Source: Verrucomicrobiota bacterium (GTDB taxonomy: Bacteria > Verrucomicrobiota > Verrucomicrobiia > Limisphaerales > SXTU01). Taken from it: a stretch of DNA of 64,000 nt. The notes beneath the pieces were generated by a model. That model did no database searches, had not been told where the DNA came from, and was given only the letters and a program-made list of their open reading frames with translations. A program made the position numbers and the translations under genes. Numbering within the stretch: position 1 is the stretch's first letter; every line of letters begins with the position of its first letter. Positions 50,401-59,329 of this stretch are shown in pieces. The stretch covers positions 1 through 64,000 of the forward strand of contig VHDH01000001.1 of NCBI GenBank assembly GCA_016871445.1, written 5' to 3'.

Positions 50401-53400
50401 ACCAGCCCATCCGCCGGATCACCGTAAGTGCAGACCCGGATTCAAACAGTATTGTCGTCGCGGGTACACGGCAGGACCTGAAGGACGCCGAGAACATCAT
50501 CCAGCGCCTTGATAATGAGGGCATTGACCCGTCGAGTCTGGAAAAACCCAAGGGCATGAAGCTTGTCGAAGTGCGCGGCGATGCTGACGCGCTCGCTGCG
50601 TTGGCCACGCGCATCTTCACAGCGCAAGCCGGGCGCAGCGCGTTGACGAATCTCGTGAGCATCACACCGAACGGCAAACGTCTTATCGTGCTAGCGCCTG
50701 AGGCGATGCTGCCGCAAATCGAGGCACTGGTGAACTCGCTTGATGCAAAGCCTGATGAGTTGCAACGCGAGCTGCATCCTATCGTGCTTAAGAACGCCTC
50801 CGCCACGGAACTGCTGCCCAAGGTCACGGCAATTTACTCCGAGCAGTCCGCCGGCAAGACACAGAAGCCCGCGACGATTTACGCCGACGCCAGCGGCACG
50901 CGGCTCAATGTCTTCGGCACGAAGCAGCAGGCCGAGGCGATTCAGCAGATTGCCGACACGCTCGCCGGGAGCGCGCCCGCGACGCGCGAGACGAAGCTGA
51001 TTGACCTCGGCAAACTCACCGAAGCCAAGCGTGTGATGGCGCTCGCACTCCAGCTCTACAAAGACCAGTTCGCCGCCAACCCTCAGCTCGGCCCTGCCGA
51101 CGCGCAGATGGTCAGCGACGGCGTCTCTGGCCGCGTCATCGTCAGCGCGCGCGCGGACCAGATGAAAGCCATCGAGGACATCTTCAAGCGGCTCGAACTC
51201 ACGCCCGCCGCCTCGGCCGCGCGCGAGACGCGCATGATTGAAGTTGGCTCCGCGAACGACGTGGCGCGGCTGCTGCCCATTGTGCAAAAGCTTTATGCCG
51301 AACAGTGGAAAGACCGACCCGAGACCGACCCGGCGGACGCGCAAATCGTCGCCGACCCGCAGGGCGGGCGCGTCATTGTCACAGGCCGGCCGGAGCACGT
51401 GAAGGAGATTGAAGGCATCTTGCAGAAGCTCGGCACGGCTAAGGCCAAGCCGCAGGCGCGCGAGACGCGACTCTTCGATCTTACCACCGCCAGCGCGACA
51501 GAATTGGTCACGACCTTGAAGGTGCTTTACACCGAGGACGCCAAGGCGCGCTTTGGCGCACAGACGCCGGATACGCTAATCATGGCCGACACGAGCGCGA
51601 ACCGGTTAATTGCGGTGGGTGACACGGTGGAGCTCGAAGCTGTCGCCGGGCTGGTGAAGAAACTCGATTCCAGCGCCGCGCAAAGTTCAACGGCGCGGGT
51701 ATTCAAGATTAAGTCCGCCGATCCGGCGAAGGTTGCCGAGGTGCTCACCACCGCACTGGTGCGCTTTGACGCGCTGGGCCGCGCGCAGAAGCGCGTGAGC
51801 GTCTCAGTGGACGCGAAGACCCGCACTCTCATCGTGACCGGCGATGCCAAGGAACTCGCCGCTGTTCCCACGATCATTGAACAACTCGATCAGTCACTCG
51901 GAGAACAGCCGGAGCGGAAAATACAAACTGTGCAGCTTAACTCCACGACCCCGAACACGCTGCTTTCGCAGGCACGCAAACTTTACGACGACCAAATTAA
52001 GACGCAGCCGGAACTCACCGTGTCCGAGTTGCTCGTGATGGATGATGCCAGTGGCAGCCAGCTCATCCTCGCCGGCAGCGACGCGCAGTTGAAGTTGTTC
52101 ACCCGCATCTTAGATGACCTGCAAAAGCTTCAAGTCACGCCCGGTGAGCGGGTGACTAAGTCGTTCGACCTTGGCCCAGCCGATGAGGTCACGCGGCTTG
52201 TGCCACTGGTGCGCTCGTTCTACGAGGAGAAGTGGCGCACGCGGCCGCTCTCGGACCCGGCGGACGCGACGTTCCTGCCTGACACGCGCAACGGCCGCGT
52301 CATTGTCACGGGTCGCACGAACCACCTTGTGGAGATTGAGGCGTTGCTCGGACAGTTGCGCGATGGGGCGGCGATGGAGCCGCGCACCACGCGTTTTTTT
52401 GACCTGACCAGCAGCGATGCCGGCATGCTGGTCGCCACGTTGCGCCCGCTGTATCTCGAACAAGCTAAACTGCGGCCCGGTGCACCGGCGCAGAATACGC
52501 TGATCCTCGCGGAGACAAATTCCAACCGCCTCATCGTGACCGGTACGGCTAATGAGCTGAGCGTGGTCGAGCAACTCGTCCGCGAGTTGGACAAGGCCAG
52601 CCCGCAGAGCGCCATTGCGCGTATCTTCAACCTTAAGACGGCCGACCTCGCGCAAGTCTCGGAAATCCTCACCAACGCCTTTGTGACGGCAGACCGCATC
52701 GGTCGCTCGACCAAACGCATCAGCGTGGTGGTGGACGCCAAGAATCGCAGCTTGATTGTCACAGGCGAGGTACGTGATTTGCAGGCGGTGGGGAAATTGA
52801 TTGAGCAAATCGATGCTTCGCCCGCGAGCACAAACCAGGTGCGCTCGATGCGAGTCTTCGCGTTGAAAGGCCGGCGGGCGACGGAGACCGCGCCGAAGAT
52901 TCGGCAAGTGTTTGAGGAGCGCGCGCGCAGCTTGCCGGAGGTCGGCACAGCGGGCGCGGTCATCGTCGAAGACATCCCCGGCAACCAGTTGATTTTCGTC
53001 GGCACTGAGGCGCAGCTCGCGCTCATGCAGGAAACCGCCGACGTAATGGATAAAGCTGGTACAACGCTCGGCCGCGAAGTGCGGGTGTTTCCGTTGGAGC
53101 GTAATTCTGCTGACGCCGTGGTGGTGATGCTCAACCGCCTGTTCCCGCGTCAGACCGGCACCACGGATCGCGAGGACCGCATGCTCATCAGCGCCGGCGG
53201 CGACGACAACACGCTCATCGTGGACGCGACCCGAACGGATTTAGACAAGGTTGAGCAGCTGCTGCGCGTGATGGACGCTTCACCCGCCGGCGACAAGACG
53301 ACTTTCCACGCCGTACGTCTCACGAAGGGCAAAGCCGAGGAAGTTGCGACCGCTGTGACCGAGTCGTTCACCGCGAAGCTGGGCCGGGGAAAACTACCGC

Positions 53401-56400
53401 GCACGACGGTGACGCCCGTCAATGGTGCAAACACGCTGCTCATCAACGGCCCGAACGGTGAGGTCGAGAACGTGCTAAAAATCATCCAGTCGCTCGATGT
53501 GGAGATGAAGGGAGACGAGGTCGAGATTCGCATTTACAAGTTGGAGAACGGTACGGCGAAGGAAGTTTCTCTCATCATTGAGCAGTTGCTTCAAGGGATG
53601 GGCCGCGCCCGCGCCCGCGCCGCGGCGAATGTGACCGTGGACCCGCGCGCTAACTCGCTCATCATTTCTGGCACGCCCGCTCACTTCCGCGTGGTGGAAA
53701 AGGTGCTGCCGACGCTCGACAAAGCCCCTGAGCGCGCTGACCGCGATGTGCAGTTCGTGTGGCTGAAGAAGGCGAAAGCGTTCGACGTGAGCGCGAAATT
53801 GGAGGCGCTGTTTAGCGAGCGGCCCAAGGGAGAGCAACCGCTCATCGAGCCGGACGTGATGAACAATTCCCTCACCGTCATCGCCAAGCGTGCCGACCTC
53901 GCGCAAATTCAAGACCTCATCACGCGCCTCGACGAGCAGAGCAAAGACAACAGCATCCAAGTCCGCCTCCGCCCGCTGGACCGCGTCGTGGCCGAGCAGA
54001 TGGCGAAGATGTTGCAAAGCATCTATCCGCAGATGTCGCGTGGCACCGTGCGAGTGGTGGAGAAATTGGATCCACTTAAGCCCGCCGCGACCAACGCGCC
54101 CGCTACCAAAGCCCCGGCCAATGCGCCTGCTGCCCAGCCGCAAGCTGCCGTCGCGGACACGAACGCAGTCCCCGAGGTCGTCATCGCGGTGGATAAAAAC
54201 GCAAACTCGCTTTTGCTCTCCGGTCCAGCATCGGAATTGGACAACGTCGAGCGCATCATTAGCGACCTCTCGCTGAACTTTTACAGCAACGAGGCCGAGT
54301 TCCGCCTGTTCCCGCTCAAGGACGCTGACCCCATCGTCGTCGCGCGCACGTTGAATGAGTTGCTCCGCATGCCGCCGGTGGCCGTCACGCCGCAACGGCC
54401 CGGCGAACCGGTCCGAACGGTGGAGCAACCGCCACGCATCACCGTCGTGGCCGAGCAGCGCACCCGCAGCGTGGTGGTGCGCGCGCGGCCTACGGACTTT
54501 GCGTTGATGGAGTCGCTAATCAAGCAACTCGACAGCGCGGGCCAGACAGCCCAGCTCGATTTTCGCAGCGTGCCACTCACCAATGCGCCGCCGGAGAAAG
54601 TCCTGCCGCTCGTGCAGCAGCTGGTCACCCAGCTCAACCTCATCCGCCCCGGCGAGCCGCTCACGGTGGTGATTGACCCCCGTTCGCGCGGGCTGCTGGT
54701 CGTCGCGCGCGAGGCCGTCATCCTTCAAGTGGAGAAGATGATTCAATCGCTCGACAAACCTGCGCCTTATATCGAGGCCGAGGTGATGGTGTTCCAATTA
54801 CGGAAGGCGAATGCAACCTCCCTCGCGCTTGTGTTGCAAAACATGATTCGCCCCGGTCCGCAGGGGACGCAGTCGCCTGAAGCCCGCGAGTTGCAAGAGC
54901 AAATTCGCCGCCTGCGCGTGCTGGGCGAAGATGGGGAGGCCGTCTCGCTTGACCTCACCAAGCCCATCAAAATCAGTGCCGACGGCACGGGCGGCGGCAA
55001 CCGCCTGCTACTCACCTCCACGCCGGACAACCTCAAGGCACTCGCTGCCGTCGTCGAGTTGATGGACACGCCGCAAATCACCGAGGGCGTGAACGTCCGC
55101 ATCATCAAACTCCAGCATGCCGACGCAGCGACCGTCTCGACCACGTTGCAGAGCATCTTCACCCAGGGCCGCACGCTTGCCACCGGCCCCGGCGGGCCGG
55201 GCGCGCAGCCCGAGGGCCTAACCGGCAAGGCACTCGTCAACCCCGTCGGCATCGGTGTGGACGCGCGCTCGAACACGCTCATCCTCAGCGGTCAGAACGA
55301 ATCCATCGAGCTGGCCTCGAAACTGGTGGAAGACCTCGACAAGGCAGTGGACCATCCCGTCACGGAAGTCCGCCTGTTCCGGCTGAAACACGCGTCTGCC
55401 GCGCGGTTACTGCCGATGCTGCAAAGTGTCTTCGCTGAAGGCGCGCCGGTGCCTGGCACGGAGGGTTTGAAGACGCAGGTTACTCGGCTTCGCACGTTGC
55501 GCGAGGCAAACACGCCGCGCGTCACTGATGCCGCGAAATCCCGCGCCGCGCTCGCCATGCAGGCGGATGATTTCTCGAACATCCTCATCGTTGCCGCTCG
55601 CAGCGACATGCTGCCGCTCATCGCCGATGTCGTAGAGCAACTCGATATTCCCTCCGCCTCCGGCTTGGAAACTGTCCGCATCTTCCCACTCGCGCATGCG
55701 GACCCAGCGGCGGTGCAAAAGGTGCTGGCTGACCTCTATGCTGGTCAGCGCGCCGGCACCGTTCGTAACGAAGATAAACCCGTCATCACACTCGATGACC
55801 GCACCGGCTCGCTCATCGTTGCGGGCAACGCAAAAAGCTTCGCCATAATCGAGGGCCTGCTTCAATCGCTCGACCGCCAGTTGCCCTTCGACCTGCGCGA
55901 CATTCGCATCCTGCCGCTGGAGAACGCGGACGCAAATGTCGTCGCTGGCACATTGCAGAAGCTCATGGATGCGCGGCTCACGCAGCGCGCGCAGTTGAAC
56001 AAGTCCCAGGCCGACGCGCTTAAGGTCATTATCCTCGCCGATCAGCGTAGCAACGCCCTGCTTGTGGGCGGCGGTCGCGACGCCTTCGATATGGTGCAGA
56101 TGCTCGCGAAGCAGCTCGACACACCCGGAGCGGCGTTAAGTGGACGCATCCGCTTGGTAGCCGTTCAATTCGCGGACGCGCGCCTGTTGGCTGCGACGCT
56201 GACGACGCTCTTCGAACAGCGTTACTCCACCGCCCGCGCGACCGACGTGCAGCGGAACAAGCCGGTGATTCTCCCTGACCCGCGCAGCAACAGCTTACTC
56301 ATCACCGCCAGCCAGGAGGACAACCGTGCGATTGATGAGCTGCTGCAACGCCTCGACACGCGGTTAGACAACCCGGCACTCCAACTCACCGTGCTGCCAC

Positions 56401-59318
56401 TCAAGCACAACGACGCTGCGCGCGTGGCTGCAATGATTGAGAGTATCTTCGCCGCGCGCCGCACCGCGCAGACCCTCCCCGGTCAGCCGCCCTTACCCAA
56501 CACGCAAATCAAGCTGGAGCCGGACCCGCTGAACAACTCGCTCGTCGTTTCCGCCAGCAAGGAGAACGTGGAGTTGATTCAGGACTTGCTGAAGAAACTG
56601 GACGCCGAGCCGGCCATCGCGGGCGGCGTGCTAGAGGTGTTCCCGTTGCAGTTCGCGGACGCCACGCGCGTCGGGGCATTACTGACTTCACTCGTGCAGC
56701 AGGGGCTTTACCGGCCCGGCCAGTTACCCGGCGCGCCGCGCGCGACCTCCATGGACAAGCTCGCCGTGACTGTGGACCCGCGCAGCAATTCACTCTTTGT
56801 TAGCGCCAGCCCAGAAACCATGACTGTGGTGCGCGAGGTCATTAAACGCATGGACGTGCAGGAGCAGAACCTGACCGGCGACGTGAAACTCTTTCAACTT
56901 AAGAACGCCCGGGCCAGCACGCTCGCCGCGACACTCACGCAGTTTTTCACCGCCAAGCAGGCCGCTGACACCGCACTCATCGCCAACGCTAATCAGCGCC
57001 GCCTGCCCGCCACCGTTATTGCTGACGACCGCGTGAACACACTGCTCGTGACCGGCGGGAAGGAAGCGTTCGACTTCGTTGAGCGCCTGCTCCCGCAACT
57101 CGATGGCGAGGGGACCTTCAACAAGCTGAATTTCCGCGTGTTCCCGTTGAAGAAGGCCACGGCGCAGAAACTACAAGCGACGTTGCAGCCTATCTTCGCG
57201 AATCGCCCGCCCCGTGTGCGAGGCGAGCCGAACGACCCCATCACCATCATCGCCGATGCGTGGGTAAATGCGTTGCTCGTGGGCGCAAACGTTGAGGACC
57301 TGAGCGCGATCGAGTCACTCATCAACCAACTTGACACCGATCCGATGCCAAACGGACTCGCCATCCATGTCTTCCCGCTGGCCAAGGCGGACGTGCGGAA
57401 GGTGGCGCTGACCGTGCAAGGCTTGTTCCGCGATGGCCCGCCCGGCCAACCCGGCCAACAGACGCAGGTGCAAGTCACGGCGGACGAGCGCATCAACGCG
57501 CTGGTCGTGTCCTGTGGCGAGGTGGACGCCCGGCGCATAGCCGAATTGGTAAAGCGCCTCGACACCGAGCAAGTCGCGCGCGTGGCCGAGATCCGTGTCT
57601 TCCCGCTAAAGCACGCTCGCGCCGAGACGCTTTCAACCATCCTCAACACTGCGTTGAACACCAAGCCCACGCCGCTTTCCGACCAACAAAACCCTAACGC
57701 GCAGTCAGTGCTTCAATTCATCACGCGTTCGAACGAGGGCCGCGAGCTGATCACGGCAGCGTTGAAGGAAGCCGTCTTGATCACGCCTGACCCACGCATG
57801 AATTCGCTCATCGTGAGCGGTCCAGTGGATTACATGGGCCTGCTGGAACAGATCATCAGCCGGCTCGACGCAAGCTCGCCGCAGGAGGCGAAGATTAAAG
57901 TCTTCGCCCTAAAGAACTCCTCTGCCCGCGCCATGGCGGACATTCTCACGCAAATGTTCCGCATGACGGCAACGGCGACGACGGCCAGCCAGCGCACAAT
58001 CCAATACACCCTTGTTCGCCCTGGCGGCACAAATGACGCCGCCAGCGCAACGCTCGGCTCAGCGGAACAGACTTCGCTCACAGTCACCGTGGATCCACGC
58101 ACGAACAGCTTGCTCGTGGGCGGCACGGATCATTACGTCAAGATGGTTGAGCAGATCATTGAGTCGCTCGATACCTCCACGGCGAATGACCGGCGCACAG
58201 AAGTAATTCGTTTGAAAAACACGCAGTCCTCCGACGTGGCAGGCGCGGTCCGTAACTTCCTCGACCAAGAACGCCAACGCGTGACGCAAGTGCTCGGCGC
58301 GGATGCCGTCGGAGCCGCACAGCAGATGCTTGAGCGGGAAGTTGCCGTGGTGGGCGAGACGAACAGCAACACGCTCCTCCTCTCCGCCAGCCCGCGTTAC
58401 TTCACTCAGGTACAAGACTTGATCAAGGAGCTCGATAAGTCCCAGCCGCAGGTGATGATCCAGGTTGTGCTAGCAGAAGTGGCACTGAACGAGGGGCGGG
58501 ATATTGGCTTGGAGTGGAATGTGTCCGGTGGACCGACCTATTCGGCCGGCCTTGGATTGGGTTTAGCGAACGCGGTGAGGAACGGTTTCACGGCTGCGCT
58601 TACAGGCGGTGATACTACCTTTATTCTTAAGGCGTTAAAGGATCAATCCAAGTTAGAAGTCCTGAGCCGGCCGCAGATCGTCACGGCGGACAACAAGCCT
58701 GCGAGTATCAACGTGGGCCAGCGCGTGCCGCTCATCACCGACAGCCGTGTGACTGTGCAGGGCGACACTATCAACTCCTTCCGCTACGAAGACATCGGCG
58801 TTAACCTGACCGTCACGCCCAAGATCAGCCTCGACGGCTTTGTGAAGCTCGAGTTGGGCACGACTAATTCTTCGCTCGCCAGTTCCGACGTTAAGATCAA
58901 TGCGTCCGCTACCGTACCTGTCATCAACCAACGCCGCGCCAACACCACCGTGAGCGTGCAGAATGGCCAGACCATCATCATCGGCGGCCTTATCGGCACA
59001 CAGGAAGACCGCCGCGTGCGCCGTGTGCCGGTGCTCGGCGACATCCCCTACCTTGGCGCAGCGTTCCGCAGCACCAAGATCACGAAAGAGCGGAAAGAGC
59101 TGTTGATCTTCCTCACGCCGCAGATTCTCGCGAACAACAATCAGGATCCGGTGCCGCTGACTGATCCGGCCAATGCGCTGCGCGAACAGATAGACCGTTC
59201 CCGCATCAGCCCAGAACTCAAGCGCAACGAGTTCAACCAGCCAGTGCTGGAGCCAATTTTTCCGGCCCCACCGGCCCCGCCGACTACCCCCAGCGGACGT
59301 AAGCCCACCGGTTCATAA
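47499..59318 (+). CDS. gspD: Giant T2SS secretin (GspD-like, about 3,939 aa) with about 43 tandem N-domain-like units
   Basis: Signal peptide (MNRTHPPLLALALLVGTFTLAAQ), N0-like region, repeated ...RSNSLIVSG...xxIxxLIxxLD units, C-terminal secretin (VEVLSRPQIVTADNKPASINVGQRVPLITDS; YEDIGVNLTVTPKI; VQNGQTIIIGGLIGTQEDRRVRRVPVLGDIPYLGAAFRS). Confidence 0.93.
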   Translation: MNRTHPPLLALALLVGTFTLAAQDAPKAPAVAVPATNAPTKAVTIAPSTAAPASNARNIRFQFDGIPYGDVIERFAQMAGKPLLAGNKPEGTLTYNDPNAYTYGEALDTLNVVLAMKGVMLVENANYLQLVPFKELPSTPLKLLRGAAPVGDVRPGEVVTAVLDAKNVDSKEITDSLTSMLSSAGSMAVLPRGRGIIITDRLANIQRIKTLLATIDIEAPAERMMKTFALQNSSGAIVADLLNRTFGVATAPRRQEFNPNTKAMQILPPDPNEYITAVYDDASRTMVLFGPRERIALAEELIAKFEQREGPSGDVRIYQLQSTKADEIAMIIRQAIPGVAEPKETGSAAATKARVIADSQQNRLIVASPVAGQLEQIDLLISRVDKGTTGNVNTNNAPLRVQSVMLTKVFRPRATEPKDFAQIVTQALTRRDPGGRAGITASVIHDPGSKTVVISGTLGDLQTATEILTQLETGTSQPQALQTRFIEVGTAADAKRLLPLVEELYRNQMSGAGALDSGAHAKLMSDDNGRLIVTASEAHLIRVEELVKQLRGKNGVVMNRQLSIIALKNTKLDAILAGFEKLLSDRMADRRFEGQPKPSVVPDNANNRVLVTATPEQLKEIEQLVQVVDVAPATQRREMVVLPVRAKTPAEIITLATQLLAQMGGAGADPQMEPKLIPDASGKQIILLAAQKDLQRVRELVTQLDTATIQNLARQFRSVELNARSAAELTPLVTQLYQEQLKGQNEPPGGAATVLADAKNNRIMVSGADAEITRVEAIIRQLDPAGRKPARDETRVFRLRAALAAEISGLVEKSLNAQAQTVKVLVDARSNSLILSGEPDAVEAASKVIQQLDTPGDVQPREMRVMELKQGDAAAIAALATPLVTELLKSQRGPEYSPTVKIIADAASNRLIISGPRNELLAVNTIVEQLDQAPEGAGGARVFKLNNATALKVVGVVSNAMVKFDARNQPIRRITVSADPDSNSIVVAGTRQDLKDAENIIQRLDNEGIDPSSLEKPKGMKLVEVRGDADALAALATRIFTAQAGRSALTNLVSITPNGKRLIVLAPEAMLPQIEALVNSLDAKPDELQRELHPIVLKNASATELLPKVTAIYSEQSAGKTQKPATIYADASGTRLNVFGTKQQAEAIQQIADTLAGSAPATRETKLIDLGKLTEAKRVMALALQLYKDQFAANPQLGPADAQMVSDGVSGRVIVSARADQMKAIEDIFKRLELTPAASAARETRMIEVGSANDVARLLPIVQKLYAEQWKDRPETDPADAQIVADPQGGRVIVTGRPEHVKEIEGILQKLGTAKAKPQARETRLFDLTTASATELVTTLKVLYTEDAKARFGAQTPDTLIMADTSANRLIAVGDTVELEAVAGLVKKLDSSAAQSSTARVFKIKSADPAKVAEVLTTALVRFDALGRAQKRVSVSVDAKTRTLIVTGDAKELAAVPTIIEQLDQSLGEQPERKIQTVQLNSTTPNTLLSQARKLYDDQIKTQPELTVSELLVMDDASGSQLILAGSDAQLKLFTRILDDLQKLQVTPGERVTKSFDLGPADEVTRLVPLVRSFYEEKWRTRPLSDPADATFLPDTRNGRVIVTGRTNHLVEIEALLGQLRDGAAMEPRTTRFFDLTSSDAGMLVATLRPLYLEQAKLRPGAPAQNTLILAETNSNRLIVTGTANELSVVEQLVRELDKASPQSAIARIFNLKTADLAQVSEILTNAFVTADRIGRSTKRISVVVDAKNRSLIVTGEVRDLQAVGKLIEQIDASPASTNQVRSMRVFALKGRRATETAPKIRQVFEERARSLPEVGTAGAVIVEDIPGNQLIFVGTEAQLALMQETADVMDKAGTTLGREVRVFPLERNSADAVVVMLNRLFPRQTGTTDREDRMLISAGGDDNTLIVDATRTDLDKVEQLLRVMDASPAGDKTTFHAVRLTKGKAEEVATAVTESFTAKLGRGKLPRTTVTPVNGANTLLINGPNGEVENVLKIIQSLDVEMKGDEVEIRIYKLENGTAKEVSLIIEQLLQGMGRARARAAANVTVDPRANSLIISGTPAHFRVVEKVLPTLDKAPERADRDVQFVWLKKAKAFDVSAKLEALFSERPKGEQPLIEPDVMNNSLTVIAKRADLAQIQDLITRLDEQSKDNSIQVRLRPLDRVVAEQMAKMLQSIYPQMSRGTVRVVEKLDPLKPAATNAPATKAPANAPAAQPQAAVADTNAVPEVVIAVDKNANSLLLSGPASELDNVERIISDLSLNFYSNEAEFRLFPLKDADPIVVARTLNELLRMPPVAVTPQRPGEPVRTVEQPPRITVVAEQRTRSVVVRARPTDFALMESLIKQLDSAGQTAQLDFRSVPLTNAPPEKVLPLVQQLVTQLNLIRPGEPLTVVIDPRSRGLLVVAREAVILQVEKMIQSLDKPAPYIEAEVMVFQLRKANATSLALVLQNMIRPGPQGTQSPEARELQEQIRRLRVLGEDGEAVSLDLTKPIKISADGTGGGNRLLLTSTPDNLKALAAVVELMDTPQITEGVNVRIIKLQHADAATVSTTLQSIFTQGRTLATGPGGPGAQPEGLTGKALVNPVGIGVDARSNTLILSGQNESIELASKLVEDLDKAVDHPVTEVRLFRLKHASAARLLPMLQSVFAEGAPVPGTEGLKTQVTRLRTLREANTPRVTDAAKSRAALAMQADDFSNILIVAARSDMLPLIADVVEQLDIPSASGLETVRIFPLAHADPAAVQKVLADLYAGQRAGTVRNEDKPVITLDDRTGSLIVAGNAKSFAIIEGLLQSLDRQLPFDLRDIRILPLENADANVVAGTLQKLMDARLTQRAQLNKSQADALKVIILADQRSNALLVGGGRDAFDMVQMLAKQLDTPGAALSGRIRLVAVQFADARLLAATLTTLFEQRYSTARATDVQRNKPVILPDPRSNSLLITASQEDNRAIDELLQRLDTRLDNPALQLTVLPLKHNDAARVAAMIESIFAARRTAQTLPGQPPLPNTQIKLEPDPLNNSLVVSASKENVELIQDLLKKLDAEPAIAGGVLEVFPLQFADATRVGALLTSLVQQGLYRPGQLPGAPRATSMDKLAVTVDPRSNSLFVSASPETMTVVREVIKRMDVQEQNLTGDVKLFQLKNARASTLAATLTQFFTAKQAADTALIANANQRRLPATVIADDRVNTLLVTGGKEAFDFVERLLPQLDGEGTFNKLNFRVFPLKKATAQKLQATLQPIFANRPPRVRGEPNDPITIIADAWVNALLVGANVEDLSAIESLINQLDTDPMPNGLAIHVFPLAKADVRKVALTVQGLFRDGPPGQPGQQTQVQVTADERINALVVSCGEVDARRIAELVKRLDTEQVARVAEIRVFPLKHARAETLSTILNTALNTKPTPLSDQQNPNAQSVLQFITRSNEGRELITAALKEAVLITPDPRMNSLIVSGPVDYMGLLEQIISRLDASSPQEAKIKVFALKNSSARAMADILTQMFRMTATATTASQRTIQYTLVRPGGTNDAASATLGSAEQTSLTVTVDPRTNSLLVGGTDHYVKMVEQIIESLDTSTANDRRTEVIRLKNTQSSDVAGAVRNFLDQERQRVTQVLGADAVGAAQQMLEREVAVVGETNSNTLLLSASPRYFTQVQDLIKELDKSQPQVMIQVVLAEVALNEGRDIGLEWNVSGGPTYSAGLGLGLANAVRNGFTAALTGGDTTFILKALKDQSKLEVLSRPQIVTADNKPASINVGQRVPLITDSRVTVQGDTINSFRYEDIGVNLTVTPKISLDGFVKLELGTTNSSLASSDVKINASATVPVINQRRANTTVSVQNGQTIIIGGLIGTQEDRRVRRVPVLGDIPYLGAAFRSTKITKERKELLIFLTPQILANNNQDPVPLTDPANALREQIDRSRISPELKRNEFNQPVLEPIFPAPPAPPTTPSGRKPTGS
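47950..58435 (+). repeat. Tandem array of about 43 secretin N1/N2/N3-like (NolW/Secretin_N) units, about 240 bp each
   Basis: Manual count of the unit-terminal motif (e.g. RSNSLILSGEPDAVEAASKVIQQLD, RANSLIISGTPAHFRVVEKVLPTLD, RTNSLLVGGTDHYVKMVEQIIESLD). Confidence 0.85.
51220..53060 (+). repeat. Four-unit higher-order duplication inside gspD (about 51220-52130 and 52150-53060)
   Basis: Order-preserved pairs: DPADAQIVADPQGGRVIVTGRPEHVKEIEGIL/DPADATFLPDTRNGRVIVTGRTNHLVEIEALL; RETRLFDLTTASATELVTTLKVLY/RTTRFFDLTSSDAGMLVATLRPLY; ARVFKIKSADPAKVAEVLTTALVRFDALGRAQKRVSVSVDAKTRTLIVTG/ARIFNLKTADLAQVSEILTNAFVTADRIGRSTKRISVVVDAKNRSLIVTG. Confidence 0.8.
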
Positions 59319-59329
59319 GTTTTCCACCT

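Noticed and set aside
47950-58435. Interpreting the gspD repeats as an assembly or collapse artefact
   Set aside because: Units are highly diverged from each other in sequence while the frame stays open for 11.8 kb, which argues against recent misassembly; long-read confirmation is still advisable.
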